Of a stretch of DNA of 64,000 bases, positions 24,241 to 36,425 are shown in pieces. The notes beneath the pieces were generated by a model. It made no database searches and was not told the DNA's origin. It worked only from the letters and a program-made list of their open reading frames with translations. Source of the stretch: Nissolia schottii. Taxonomy: Eukaryota > Streptophyta > Magnoliopsida > Fabales > Fabaceae. Location of the stretch: NCBI GenBank assembly GCA_003254905.1, contig QANU01076963.1:328827-392826 (forward strand). Direction: 5' to 3'. A program made the position numbers and the translations under genes. Every line of letters begins with the position of its first letter. Positions within the stretch are counted from its first letter, which is position 1.

Positions 24241-26143
24241 CAGAGACGAATGATCGATGAAAGTTGAGCAGAGGGCAGAGGCGATTGGGATTCAACAAAA
24301 GACAGAGAGTCACTATGGCCTTCAGGTCTTGCCTAGGGCACAACTCTCTTTGTTTGCAATTGGATGATGATGATGATGATGATGATGATTAGGGGATTTG
24401 GTTGTTAAGTGTTCTATTAATATTGGTTAAGAAATAAAACAAAGATATTGAACATTTCATTATAAAAAATTACATTTCATTGTATTAAATGCATTAGAAA
24501 TTTTGTATGACTTATACACGAGAGTTTGAATTTTTGACCTACTTATTATTCTAATCATGTTTAATTATACATTTGTTAAAATTTTAAATAATAATTAATA
24601 AAATTTTAATAATATATAATTAGAAATAATTAAGAGGATAAATAGGTCAAAAATTAGTACTCTTAAACCATAGTGCTTCGAATATTTCTATTTTTAACAC
24701 TTTAATAAATGTTTTAAAGCACCTTTAACTTTTCTATATTATTATTGTGCTGGTTATTATTGCCAAGACGAGTTCAGTTTAAACATGGTCAAGTTATGGG
24801 CTAACTATACCATGGCCAGGATATGGGCTAAATCTCCGGTTACTAATAAACATCGGTGCAATTGGAAGTGTGTACTTATTATGAATGAAGATTAAATTTT
24901 AGATAACATAATTACAATGATTGAAAAAATATTGGAAGAGACCATCCCTACCTCTAGTGAGAAAGTTATATTAGCAAAACTACATAATAATATTTGTTCC
25001 AAAATTGATAGAATTTGTAGATGACTAAATTTCAAGTTATATACCAGCTCTGTTTTCTGAAGAGAAATCCTTTTTAGAGTATGTGAAAGGTGGCTCGGAG
25101 AAAATTTTGTTTCATAATAATGAGCTTTTAGCCAATAAGTTAAAGATTGTAGGAACCACTTAACAAACCTCCTCTCTCATGTGTCCTCCTTCTCTTTACT
25201 AAGCAAATTGCCTCTTCCTTTGTCACCTACCATCATCAACCCACCCCGCTCCATCGCTGTCGCCCCATTCCACTACCTAACCACCGTCGTTCTCACTCCT
25301 CTCGAATGCCAAAGTCGTCGACATCATCAGCCTGGGTTTTAAGTGCAAGTTTGGGTTTATTAAGTGTGAGCGCGAGTGTGTGAGTTGCCTTTCACCAACA
25401 TCACCAGATTAAAAACTTTGAATTAGATTGGGTCTTCGCTCCACATTCCCCCCCCCNNNNNNNNNNNNNNNAAAAAAAAAAAAAATTCATTCAAACATAT
25501 TTTTTTCTTCTACTTCCATTATTCATTTACACGTCTAAAATGTTTTGTTTGTTTTTATTCTATGTGAAGGTTCTGCCATCCAATTTATAAATCTATGGTG
25601 TTGATAGTGGGGAATTGATATGGTGTAGGTGCCTATAAGATTTTTTTGGTGGTTATTTATGGGATAGACATTGAATCCACCAACAACAATAAAACTCATC
25701 ATCAAAGATGTAAGGTAACATGAGTGTTTTTTGTGGTTGTTGCTGAAATTGAAATTGTTGTTGATGATGTAGTATTGAAAGTTGATGAAGTTTCTAAAAT
25801 TATAGATTTTGAGTTCTTGATTGTAGCGGGTGGCAGATGGTGGGTGGCAGCGACTATAGGGGAAAGACGACGTCTTGGAGGAAGTAGTGGTGGTGATAGA
25901 AATGGTGGCACCAACACTAGTGGCGATGAGATATATTTTTTCATTTTTAACCATAATTAATAAAATTTTAACACTAAATGAAGGATCGAAGTGCAATTCT
26001 TAAATTTTAAATGTTAAGCCTTTGAGGATAAACTTGTAAATATAATTTAAACCAATGATTTAAAATCTAATGGATATGATATATGGACCATTTTGGTCCC
26101 TAACTCAGCTCTCCCATTGAAGTCTTTTCCTATCTATATATAA
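24241..26143. other. Intergenic with a sequencing gap
   Basis: The ASCC2-like promoter and 5' UTR are followed by AT-rich DNA. A GAT-type trinucleotide repeat (about 24363-24389) lies just upstream of the ASCC2-like start. An assembly gap of 15 N lies at 25457-25471, bounded by a C run and an A run. Short open frames around 25540-26000 are low-complexity Thr/Ser/Pro or Val/Asp strings and do not look like real proteins. Confidence 0.5.
25457..25471. other. Assembly gap (15 N)
   Basis: Fifteen undetermined bases lie between a poly-C run and a poly-A run. The true length is unknown, and features crossing this point cannot be judged. Confidence 0.99.
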
Positions 26144-26317
26144 GGTTATGTTTGATACTAACGACAGGATAAATGAATAAATACACAAAAACAAAAAATT
26201 ATCGCATTTTAAAGACACAAAATTGGGATCTGGAAGGACAAATACTTTGTCTGTCTCTGTTCATATGTCTTTGTCCTCTTGTCCTATCTGTCTCTGTCTT
26301 TGGTATCATACACAACC
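26144..26317. mobile_element. Small Tourist-like MITE with TAA target duplication
   Basis: The left end GGTTATGTTTGATACTAACG and the reverse complement of the right end, GGTTGTGTATGATACCAAAG, form imperfect inverted repeats of about 25 bp. TAA flanks both sides (26141-26143 and 26318-26320), the expected PIF/Harbinger target. The element is 174 bp, non-coding, and rich in GTCTCTGTC-type motifs. Confidence 0.65.
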
Positions 26318-26353
26318 TAAGTGTCTTATTAACTGGGATTGGGCTCTTCTAAA

Positions 26354-26537
26354 GTGCAATTTGCACTTTAGAAGTTAAAATGCATACTTCTTAACCATTA
26401 AAATATAACTAATAATGATTATAAATGCACATAATTATTTTTTAAATAATTTTAATTAAAGGAACCTATCCCTTCTCTTTTATAACCAATTTCTAGTATC
26501 CATGTATGCATTTTAACATCTAAAGTGCGATTTGCAC
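26354..26537. mobile_element. Small MITE with 34-bp inverted ends
   Basis: The left arm at 26354-26387 (GTGCAATTTGCACTTTAGAA...) and right arm at 26504-26537 are inverted copies that differ at only a few positions. Length is about 184 bp with an AT-rich non-coding middle. It lies 36 bp after the preceding MITE. No clear target duplication is visible, so the superfamily is unassigned. Confidence 0.6.
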
Positions 26538-28393
26538 GAGGTGCCATTTCCTTTCTGATGATCCTCGTTTCAAGTCTTTTATTTATTTTTTTCTTCATTC
26601 TTTTATCTTATTATTAACCATCACCTCTTTCTTTTTTTGGCCAAAGGTTCTCTTCGTGGATTTTGTATAACTTCGAGTTATATAACATCTCTGTTTCGTG
26701 AATTAAACAGAAAAAATCCATTTTACCAATTAGGATAAGATTTTGACTCCAAGGAGGGAGGGGGCTAGGCTTTAGAAAGACAAGAAATAGATTTGGCATG
26801 TATGATGGAATTGATTTGAGGTTTAGTTTATAAACCAAATTATTTATGGGTTAGAGTGACGAGGAGTGTGTGAAGTAAGTATGCGAAACCCTATCCTTCA
26901 TGCTTTGGGTGATCTTCTTGCAATTGAATCTACATATTTGGTTTTAAAAAAAAAAGGTTTATATGAAGTAAAAGATTCATTGCAATAAAAAACAAAGCAT
27001 ATCTCCGAACTAATCCAACGCTTACGTGAATATAATTCAAATATCTTTTTATCTCTATTATTTATATTTAACTAAAAATATCAAAGGTTCAAACTCACAA
27101 AAAAAAATAAGAAATTGGCAACATACCAAATCGTTGATAAATATAAATTGAGAAACACTAAGTGTACAATGTAAATATTGTCAATTATATACTGTCAATT
27201 CATGGCATATGTAATGATATCGAGTGTACAAATTTTTGCGTATACATGCACAAACTTTTTTATGCACATGCACAAACTTTTTTAAATACGAAATTATATT
27301 AAATCGAATCTATAGCGTATTAAATAGCAAAAAGTAATTGTCACACCCTTTCTTCATTTTCTCACTTATATTCTAAGCGTGTAGACTCATTCTCTACTAT
27401 GCATAAACATTTTAAAGCACATGCATAAATTTTGAACCAACGTGCATAAATTTTTCAACAACCAGAAGAAAAAAAATATGACAAAAATGAAGGCAAAGAA
27501 TAAAATTTTTGTGTTTCACATGCAAAATTTTTTTAACAAAAATGCACAAATTTTTTTATACACATGCACAAACTTTTGAGCAAACATGCACAAACTTTTT
27601 TATACACATACACAAACATTTAAAAAAAAATCGAATATGATGGAAACGAAAATGAAAACTCTTAGATTCATAAAGAGTAAGATGGATTCAAATCTTAAAA
27701 TTATCTCTTTAGATAAAGTTTTATCTAACAATCACTCCTAATTCAAAATTGTGTGAACAACTCATAAGACAAAACAAGAATATATTCAGATAAAAAATTA
27801 TTAAATTAAAATACATTTAATAATTATTGAGCTAAGTTTAATAATACCACATAAAAAAATAAGTTTAATAATAAATATAAATTCCATCTAAACCATTAGT
27901 ATATAAAATTTATTAGGCTCAAATTCATTAGGTTCAAATCAAGTCAATCCATACGCAGAAGAAAGCTCTTCGACGTTTGTATTTTCTATTCAGAAGACTA
28001 AAATCAGAGACATTCCTATAAAAAAAAACTAGAGTTAAATAAACAAACCACAAGCTATCTTTTTGCGCCTGGGTAAGATAATGTTAACAAGACAACCAAC
28101 AGTGCATGCAAAGGGAGAAACTATCTTCTGACACAAAAAAAAGGTCCTATGAGGCTATAACTGCATACTTAATTGACAGTGCTTCATACAGTAAGCGCTG
28201 AGGAGATTTGGCAATCTCTGCCTCCTGTTTCGAAAACCTAAAAGTTAGAATAGAAAAACGAATCATTCGAAACTAAAAATTTACAATTCCTGCTATAAGT
28301 GATAGGTATTTCCAAATCATGGAATTACACATGAGGGTTTGTCGATTGGGTGAATGAGTTGAATTTTTAAATTAATATCATTACAAACAAGTT
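26538..28393. other. Intergenic; contains ATGCACAAACTTT minirepeats
   Basis: No gene seen. Between about 27225 and 27630 the motif ATGCACAAACTTT or ATGCATAAATTTT recurs many times at irregular spacing. Near 28150-28390 lies the probable 3' UTR of the minus-strand bHLH gene. Confidence 0.5.
27225..27630. repeat. Irregular minirepeat array (ATGCACAAACTTT)
   Basis: At least eight imperfect copies of ATGCACAAA/ATGCATAAA followed by a T run occur in two clusters (about 27225-27295 and 27400-27630). The same motif in inverted orientation fills about 60640-60990. The repeat type is not identified; it may be part of a dispersed AT-rich transposon. Confidence 0.55.
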
Positions 28394-30014
28394 TCATACA
28401 AGAATATTCGCTTTAAGTTCATAAAGTTCTCGAAATCCTCTGGCTGAGATCAAGTCCATTATAAGCAAGTGGAGCGTACACCACAAATCATCAGAGCTTA
28501 AAAGCTACAAAAGAAAAAATAAAATAGGAGAGAGAGAGGGGGTAAATAAACAAATAGTGAGTTTATATGCTGAATTGTTGATCCTTATGAGAAAAAAGGA
28601 AAATAATGACAAGTCAAATTTTAATTACCTTGATCTGGAGCTGCAACAATTTAACGTAATGGACTGCCTCTTCAAGCATCGTGCTTATATCAACCTTTGT
28701 TCCGTTGGGGACAAGATTCTGCAGAGTTCTTAGCCTCTCATTTATTTTCTCTCTTCTTCTCTGCAAGATTCAATAACACCACAATAAGTACCACATACAC
28801 AAAGGATCTAATTGAAAAACAATGAGTTTTACAATACCATCTAATTATATACTGACATCTCACTAAATATAATTAACCATCACACCCACATGATGTAAAA
28901 GATAATTCAAATAAAATAAATTGATTAAGCGATTATGTAAAGATCTTTACATGTCAATGCGTCAAAATTAAACACTCCAGAATATGAGATATTTGAAGAA
29001 ATTGATTACCCTTGCATAAAGGCTCTGAGGATCTGTGGCTGATCCTCTGCTGGCTCTAGTCTTCCCATTCAAGTTGAGAGCCGCGGGTGATTTGGTAGCT
29101 GAAGTCGCTTCTCCACTATTTTCCTGATCAGCATTATCCTCCTCTGAGTTGTAGTGACTGCCAGAGCCTCCTGCATTAGTCTCTTCTGCCTCATCCCCAC
29201 TTCTGCCATGCTTCTGGTTCTTTTTGGACCGCGCATTCGGAAAAACCCCACACACAAACAGTTACAAATTAACTCCCAGCTCTAATGTTTGAGTTGACAG
29301 AGTTCAGATCATGAACAATACTTGCATCTTTTGAAACACGAGGTCTTTTCTTCTGATTTATTTCATCTTCCACAGGCAGCTCCAATTCTGGCAAATTAGG
29401 CTTCCTTTTGAGACATTGCTTCGAGGGAAAAACAGTAGGTTCTTCCACTTGGTTGTGATCAGTATTATCTGATCTATCACTTCTCTCATCTTCATTCAAG
29501 CTGCCATTCTCTTCCATTACAATGTCACTAAGCGATGGGACAAAGGAGCCTAGGCTTTTCTCATCACCCATCATATAAAAATCCATGGATGTATAGGTAT
29601 TATGTGCTAGCACATGATCAAGATAACTGAAATAGTAGTTTGTATCACCTGGATTGGAAATGAAGACATTATCACCATGGTCATTAAAATTGCTAGCACT
29701 GCATTCAAGATATTGGTAAGGAAATATAGTACACCCAATAAAATTCTGTCAAAACTAATGTTTTCACTGATTCCTTTATAAAATCGTAAAGTAAATGAAA
29801 ACTAAAACCAAACAGGGTCATGAGACATACTCTCATTTCTCGAAGATTCGGGAGTGGAGTAAAACATGGATTGTATTCCAAATTTTCCATCTACATCCCC
29901 AAGCAGAAATGAACTTTGACCCAGAAATTGTGGTGATTGATCATGCTCTTCAATGGCAAGCATTCTGCGGATGCAGTCCCATTCTCCATCAGGGAAGGCT
30001 CCAGTAGTTTCCAT
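28394..30014 (-). CDS. RSL-class (RHD6-like) bHLH transcription factor, possibly decaying
   Basis: Nuclear bHLH protein of the ROOT HAIR DEFECTIVE SIX-LIKE type, a family that controls root-hair growth. Segments, minus strand: 29831-30014 (starts [19 protein letters not shown]), about 29322-29745, about 29010-29240 (ends [10 protein letters not shown]), 28629-28760 and 28394-28504. The last two junctions are clean and in phase; the bHLH domain [44 protein letters not shown], is intact. Three problems are visible. The first donor (phase 1) and the next open segment (phase 0) do not join. The basic NARSKKNQK segment has an upstream in-frame stop with no acceptor between. In the last exon the family sequence [13 protein letters not shown] is interrupted by loss of one base near 28480/28481, replacing the usual C-terminus with [12 protein letters not shown]. 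Either the gene is degenerating or the assembly has errors. Family call is firm; integrity is doubtful. Confidence 0.75.
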
Positions 30015-31989
30015 TCTTTTATGCCTACTTAGAAACTTAAGAGCCAATATATAGATTCTTTTTGTAGTCTAATGCCACTGTTAACAAAGCTAAATGATAC
30101 TACATAGTTGTCATCAGCAAAAGCTATAGACAATTTTATACTCAGCCCATAGGAAAGAAGTTATAGTATGATGTTTGTTTGACTTCAATTGTAAATAGCT
30201 TTTTTTAAATTTGCAATCATTGTGGGTAGTTCCTAATTCTCTGTAACTAAACTCAGGAGTCTACTGTGGGGACAAATACCAGGCAAACGACTACTCATAG
30301 CGGAACAAAATTTCATGCTATGATAACTTAAAATACTATAACTACTCTTAAAGAGACATTTAAAACAACTTTCAGTTTGAGACTTGATAAAACTGTCACC
30401 AAAAAGGGCAAGTCAGGGTTCCAAGTATAATCATCCATGCCATGTCTATTAATTAATGGTCAGTGATATAGTTTGAACTTTAGAAGAGTAGAGTAATGTT
30501 ATTAGTAAAACTTAAATATACATAGAATTAATAGTCGTATTCACAAAAGTATCAAGTTCATATCGTAGAGAATGAATAAATAAAGAAAACAAATTATGGT
30601 AGACATAAGTATGAGTGTGATTGTTAATATTCTAAAAGTAGACGCTGTATTAAAATTATTATTCACTCAAGATGACTCAAATTTACAATTTTTGTACAAC
30701 CTCACGTATATAGGTATAAAGTTTACCATGGTGTAGTCTATTATGGAGCTTTGTTATTTGGACATATAAAACGGTGTAGAACATTGTCACCACTCTCACA
30801 ATACGTCATGGGACACACTTAAATTGAATCCTATGGTGTATTGTGTAAGAGATGACAAACTGTTTACACATTTTCTTATGTTCAAAGAGCATTCTGTGTC
30901 TACTATATATCTCACACCTATATGAATAGAGAAATGTTATGTGTACAACACAAATTGTGCACAACAAGAGTCAACTCTCACAAAAACAATAGTTTCAATA
31001 TGTTCACATTTTTTTTCTCTAAGATGGGACTAATACTTTTACGAGAGGATTAACTCTTGTTGTTACATTTGTGTTGGAGACGAAAAATTCTTTGTATAAA
31101 TAAGGTTATCTAATAGCACAACTCCGTGCATTTTTATATTGAACGCGGGAGAGTGCATGAATATTTTAAAAAAAAGGAGGAAGAAATCTGTCTGGAAATA
31201 AACAAATAAAAAAGGTTCAAGGGGTGGCCACATCGTGCGGATGTGTGTGATCATTTCTTTCATGTACTTTATGGACCGAAATGGCAAGGGTGGACCCCGC
31301 TCAGTGTCTCCTGAAGCTGAGTGTAATATTAAGATGAATGATCAACCCAGAATTTGTTACTGGTTAATTTTGGCTTAACCTCATGTCAACCAAGACTTTT
31401 CTACTGTAATATCTAGCAGATCATATCCTCTAGGTTGTATTATTAGGACACTACATATCTTATATCGACAAAATTCTCTACACGTAATGGTTGACTCGCC
31501 CCTAAGATACAGCTTCCACAGTTCACACTAACTAAATGCTTTCCCCAGTAATACCAAAGAAAAGAAAATGAAGGAAAACAATTCATTATACTAAAAATCT
31601 CACCTCTTATCCATCAAAACTATTATCTCTCATTATCAAGCATTGTTGAGTCTAGGTAAGTGAGAATGAGTAGTTTAGAAAGTAATGTTTGATGAGTTTA
31701 GGCGGTTGTAGACAAATTTTGAGGTGGTTATTCGTTTAGAGGTTAGTTTAAGAGATTGTTAGATGTATGTTTGTGTGACAAATTCTTTTGTTGTATCTCT
31801 TTGTCCATGTTTAGGCAATTTAATGGCATGCTATACTACTTACCTAAAAAAAATCTGGCAATAAAATTATTACTTCTCATTTACTCTTCAATCCATTATA
31901 TGCAAGACAAAAAACACACACATTAAGGTGATCTTTTTTGCACGTTAAAAGAAAAACATAACATATGTTACTGTTACAGAAGTATCTGA
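30015..31989. other. Intergenic, nothing recognised
   Basis: bHLH 5' flank followed by AT-rich non-coding DNA. The open frames have no protein character that I recognise. Confidence 0.5.
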
Positions 31990-32530
31990 GATAGATTTGT
32001 AACTCAAACGAGTGCATTTCAAGAACTGGTGAGAGATGAACATGGTTGTTGTAGTCAAGAGTGGTGACGGTCGTAAGCTTGAGTGGCGGCGATGGTACTA
32101 GTAAAAGACATTCCGATGCCCAAGTAAGTGTATTTCTTAGGTGTTAAGTGTAATTGAGATAGATTAATCGTACCTGAGCATAAGCGTTGCTTTCGCTTAT
32201 ATAGTCTACCATGGTTATGACCGTTTTAATTGTTGGATACCTTTAATATGCCTTTGTAACGGCCTGGATGAGACTTAATTGAGCTGATTAAAGCCTTTAG
32301 AAATGCTCATAAAGCTTAAAGTCGTTACACATAAATATGCTGACAAGCATTTATAAACATCATTACTGTTAATAGTTACAGTTCTTTAGTCGGTTATTCC
32401 AAGATGACGTGAATTCAAATGGTCGACCTGAGATGAGGTGAGGGGTGAACCGACTTGTAGAAGTCTTATGTCCTCACTCATCTCAGCTACACAATACCTA
32501 AGTCAAGACTAAATTTAGTCCGTAACAGTT
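31990..32530 (+). repeat. Dispersed LTR-like repeat, copy B
   Basis: Contains AAAAGACATTCCGATGCCC then AAGTAAGTG, followed by GCTTATATAGTCTACC and further blocks in the same order as copies A, C and D. No coding parts are attached. Family not identified; probably a solo or partial LTR. Confidence 0.55.
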
Positions 32531-34369
32531 ACTTAGAGAAGAAATCAATATAAGTTGAGACTCTGTTACTCAAACTATCAAACATCAACAATAAGAGAAA
32601 AACATATCTAGACAAATCTATATTAAGAGCATTGGTTTTCTTATAATAATATAAAATAAATGAGTGCATACATAAATACATTTCAAATATGCTCATTATT
32701 CCCGGGTATGCATGAGTGACAGACCAGGACAATGTCTAGATAGACCCAAAAGCCTAGCTGTGATATCTTACTATTATTAGTGCAAATTACACGGAGTTCT
32801 TCATAATCCAATCAATTATCTGGATTTAGCTGCTAAACACATTTGGAACACTCACTTCATCTACATCCTAAGATTTTGCCTATCCTCCCGCTCCAATTCC
32901 ACGCGTCAGACATCGACATTTCTCTCAATTCTTTAATGAAATATTGTTACTATATTAGAAAGTTTGGTTAGGTTTTCCGTTGTTGTTCTTTGAAAATTGC
33001 ACCGACCATCAGTACGACCTTTAGAGATGGCTTAGAGAAACCCTAATCTGCGAAAAGCAAACGTTTGAGGAACTGAAAAGGCCACTATACTATATGTGTT
33101 GAATATCCTTACAAAATATGATTTTATTCCCTATTGAAATTCTGGGTGGCCTCGAGTTCTAGCTTGATGACGCAACTTTAGGGTTTAGGTTCATCTCCCA
33201 AAGGCTCTAATAATGACTTTCTTTGTTTCTGGTTTGTGGTTACTGTCTTGCCATTGCCAGCGGAGTTGATTATATTTAAATGTGTTATCCCGCGCAAGTC
33301 ATGTGAGACACGTGACCATTTAAATGATTTCTTTTTTATCAATTAGTTTTATTGAACTTGTTACAGTTCATACCCAAGAGTAAGACATATATCTAATATG
33401 TCCGAGATAATAAAACAAATCATAAAAATTTGAGATAGTCTCGACTCATCTTCATGTACATGAAACTCGGCTTAGTTAGACTTGAGGCCCAAATGATACG
33501 AGATAACTTGAGTATCAACATCTGCTTGCATAACCATTGAGAAATGTGTAACATATATGATATTTATGAGGCATCATGAGAATATTTATATATATAAGAC
33601 ATGATTAACTTTATGATGATCTCAGTCAAGATTACAAAGCATCTCAACAAATAGAATCTAAATCATTACTCACAGTATATAGGTGTGAATTTCATTCACA
33701 CTCAGAGTACATTTTTCTTTCTAATAATTGTCTCATATCATTCATATACTGGTTTATGTATCAAAGTGATTTTCGCAAGTACCTTCTTCGCCGAATCAAG
33801 GATATCACCACAAGTATTGTCATGCTTATTCATTTTAGTAGCTCTTAGAATCACTCTAAGGCCAAAGTTACGAGTTGATCTCGATGAGATCCAAATTACT
33901 TGTAAAATAACTTTAAGGTTAGGGTTCATCTCTCAAAATATTTTCTCACCTCGTTCGATTGGATGTTTCACGTATCAACATAGTAAATCAATATCATGGA
34001 CCATAATACTAATGCTTGGAACATCCAATAGAATAAAACAAAAGAGGCTCTTGTTCATGACCACCGAAGATTTTGTTTCCATTTCATGAGTTCAATCTAT
34101 CATAATCATAATCCAATATAGTGTATCCGTTGGAAGAGGTATACCGACTGATAGTGGACACTTCTTGAAAAATAAAAAATACATGAAAATCATAATCCAA
34201 GACAATGGACCCCACACATCTAATCCGTAATGGGCATGATTCAAGTATACATGTTTGGACCTAAAGTCCAAACCCGATAAACATAATTCTTTCAATCTAT
34301 AGTCATCCTATAATTTATGGTTCTTGTAAATGTATTGCTACCAACTATTCGGTCAGTATCGAAATGGCT
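32531..34369. other. Intergenic, probably repeat-derived
   Basis: No gene. The stretch 33340-34100 contains phrases (for example TTAGGGTTCATCTCTCAAAA and GATGAGATCCAAATTACTTG) that echo 33180-33210 and 48200-48250, suggesting more fragments of long terminal repeats too worn to delimit. Confidence 0.4.
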
Positions 34370-34870
34370 CGTAACTCAGTCCCTAAGTATAAGTTGAGAG
34401 CTTAAGATGATGAACTTGGTCTTTAGTCTTGATTATAAGGAAGTTGGACGGCGGCGGGGTACCTGCAAAAGATACTCCAACACCCAAGTAAGTATTTGTA
34501 GTATATAGGTATTAAAAATGAACAAAACGTACTTCTTGTATGTTATGTTTCTGCTTTATATAGTTTGTTATTGTACCTAGCCATTTGTAGGTAGTTAATA
34601 TGTGTAACAGCTCATAATTGAATGTAAATGAATTGTTTTGAAGCATTAATGAGATTATTGAAACGTATAACGTCTATTATAAATGTTTGCGTGGGTATTT
34701 ATGATTTTTGTTATTGTGTAATGGTCATTGTTCCTGAACTAGATAATTCTGAGATAGTTGACACTCCAATTAGTTGTATCGAGATATGATGAGGAATGAT
34801 ATGTCGTGTATTCTTGTCAATCTCGGTACCAAGAGTTTTAAATTAGCACTAAGTTAAGTCCGTAACCAAG
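34370..34870 (+). repeat. Dispersed LTR-like repeat, copy C
   Basis: Contains TACCTGCAAAAGATACTCCA then ACACCCAAGTAAGT, ATGAACAAAACGTACTTCTT, CTTTATATAGTTTG and TGTAACAGCTCATAATTGAA in order. It is the copy most similar to copy A (5718-6240, opposite strand). The TATA-like CTTTATATAG is kept in both. Confidence 0.6.
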
Positions 34871-35617
34871 AATAATCAAGCACAAAAAGGTTTATTAATT
34901 AAATGTTCTCAATTACTTTAACAAGAAAAAGTGAAATACTTTTTCTGTTTTTATTTCTTTAACCAACATTCTATATCTCATTTAAAGTAATTATATTTTA
35001 ATTGGTAACAGCATTATTCCTTAACTTTTCCCACAAATCTATTTTGTATGAATTCACTTCAAGCTATTAATCTTTTTGATATCAGTAATATAATCTTCTA
35101 CCCAAAATGAAGACATGAAAACATATTATTTGCCGTTTTTGTGCAACGGTGCGTTGACCTAAGAGGAATAAAATCATTTTGAAGAATATGACATAAATTT
35201 GTAGAAGCTATAGTATCAAATAAAGATATAGTTTGCAGTATAAAAATTGACAAATTAGCTATTATTGCATTAATAATATATCAAGTAATAAACGGTAGTT
35301 TGATTTTTTTTTTTAAAGTAATAAACACTCCAGCATATTGAATTTATCTTAGTGCAAAGCACACAACAAAATTGAGTATGAATATGAAAAAAAATGTTAT
35401 TTGTACACCTAACAACAGTCGAATATTTTTGCATGTCTATACATGCATGTGTTTAATATTATTTATTTTTTGTGTTTGATAATGTTTATTTATTGAGTAA
35501 TTAATGCTGAGAGTGTACTGAGACGGTATAAAGAGCATAGACTTTTAAGAAATTCTCATCTTCCAATTAGTCTCTTGTACTTTCACGTATAGAGAGGACA
35601 GTGGGTTATCCCACAAC
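34871..35617. other. Intergenic; 5' flank of the protease pseudogene
   Basis: AT-rich, no gene recognised. The portion next to 35618 would have been the promoter of the aspartic protease gene; no convincing TATA signal stands out. Confidence 0.4.
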
Positions 35618-35989
35618 ATTTCATGCATGCTTCCTAGTCATCTTTCTCTTCATCCAATATGCTTCACATTTCTCAACCGTTGAAGCCAACAAAGGAAGGT
35701 TTAGTGTTAGACTAATTCGAAAAAAGCTAACCCAAATATTAATGCTGCGCAGTCCCCAGTAAGTGCCTATCTCGATCACTACCTCATGGAGTTGTCCATC
35801 GGAACTCCACCGGTAACCATGCAAGGTATTGCTGACACCGGCAATGACCTCATATGGACCAGTTGTGTACCCTGCGTTGGCTGCTACACGCAACAAAACC
35901 CCATGTTTGACCCTCAAAAGTCTTCCACTTACACCAACATCTCATGCACATCGGAGCAGTGTCACAAATTGGACACTGGTGTGTGATCC

Positions 35990-36425
35990 TATAAGATTAT
36001 TTTAATCTCATGGTAGTGTGGTCCATGTAACAAGTAATATTAACTCTAATAAAAGGGGATTAAGATGATGACAATTAATTCTATAAAAGATGATAGAGTT
36101 AGTGGGGGGTATTTTGGTAAAATTGATCATTCTCTCTCCCTTTTAAAACTGATGACAATTACTCAAGTGAGTGTAATATAAGGGAAAAGAAAAGATATTG
36201 TCAGTTCTCTCCTCTGTTTTTTGGGTAAAACGCTCTTTTCACTATCAAAAGAGACTGAAAGGAAGAGAGGGAAAAAAATCAAAAGAGACACTAATTGAAT
36301 CACAACTATGGATCTAGGTATGTGTTTCTTGTTCCTAATCTTGTTTTATCATGTGATAATCATGAATTTCAATATCCAATTTCATGATAATTTTCTAAAT
36401 GGTTGATAGAAAATTATAACTTGCA
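35990..36425 (+). repeat. Left LTR of copia element
   Basis: A 436-bp copy aligned with 41699-42103. It ends ATAACTTGCA directly before the primer-binding site. It keeps about 30 bp (near 36125-36165) not present in the right LTR. Confidence 0.88.

Noticed and set aside
25535-25996. 153-residue Thr/Ser/Asn-rich frame next to the N gap
   Set aside because: Low-complexity translation of trinucleotide-rich DNA; no domain, and the opposite strand is open too.
27225-27630. CRISPR-like array
   Set aside because: Repeats are short, imperfect and irregularly spaced, and this is plant nuclear DNA.
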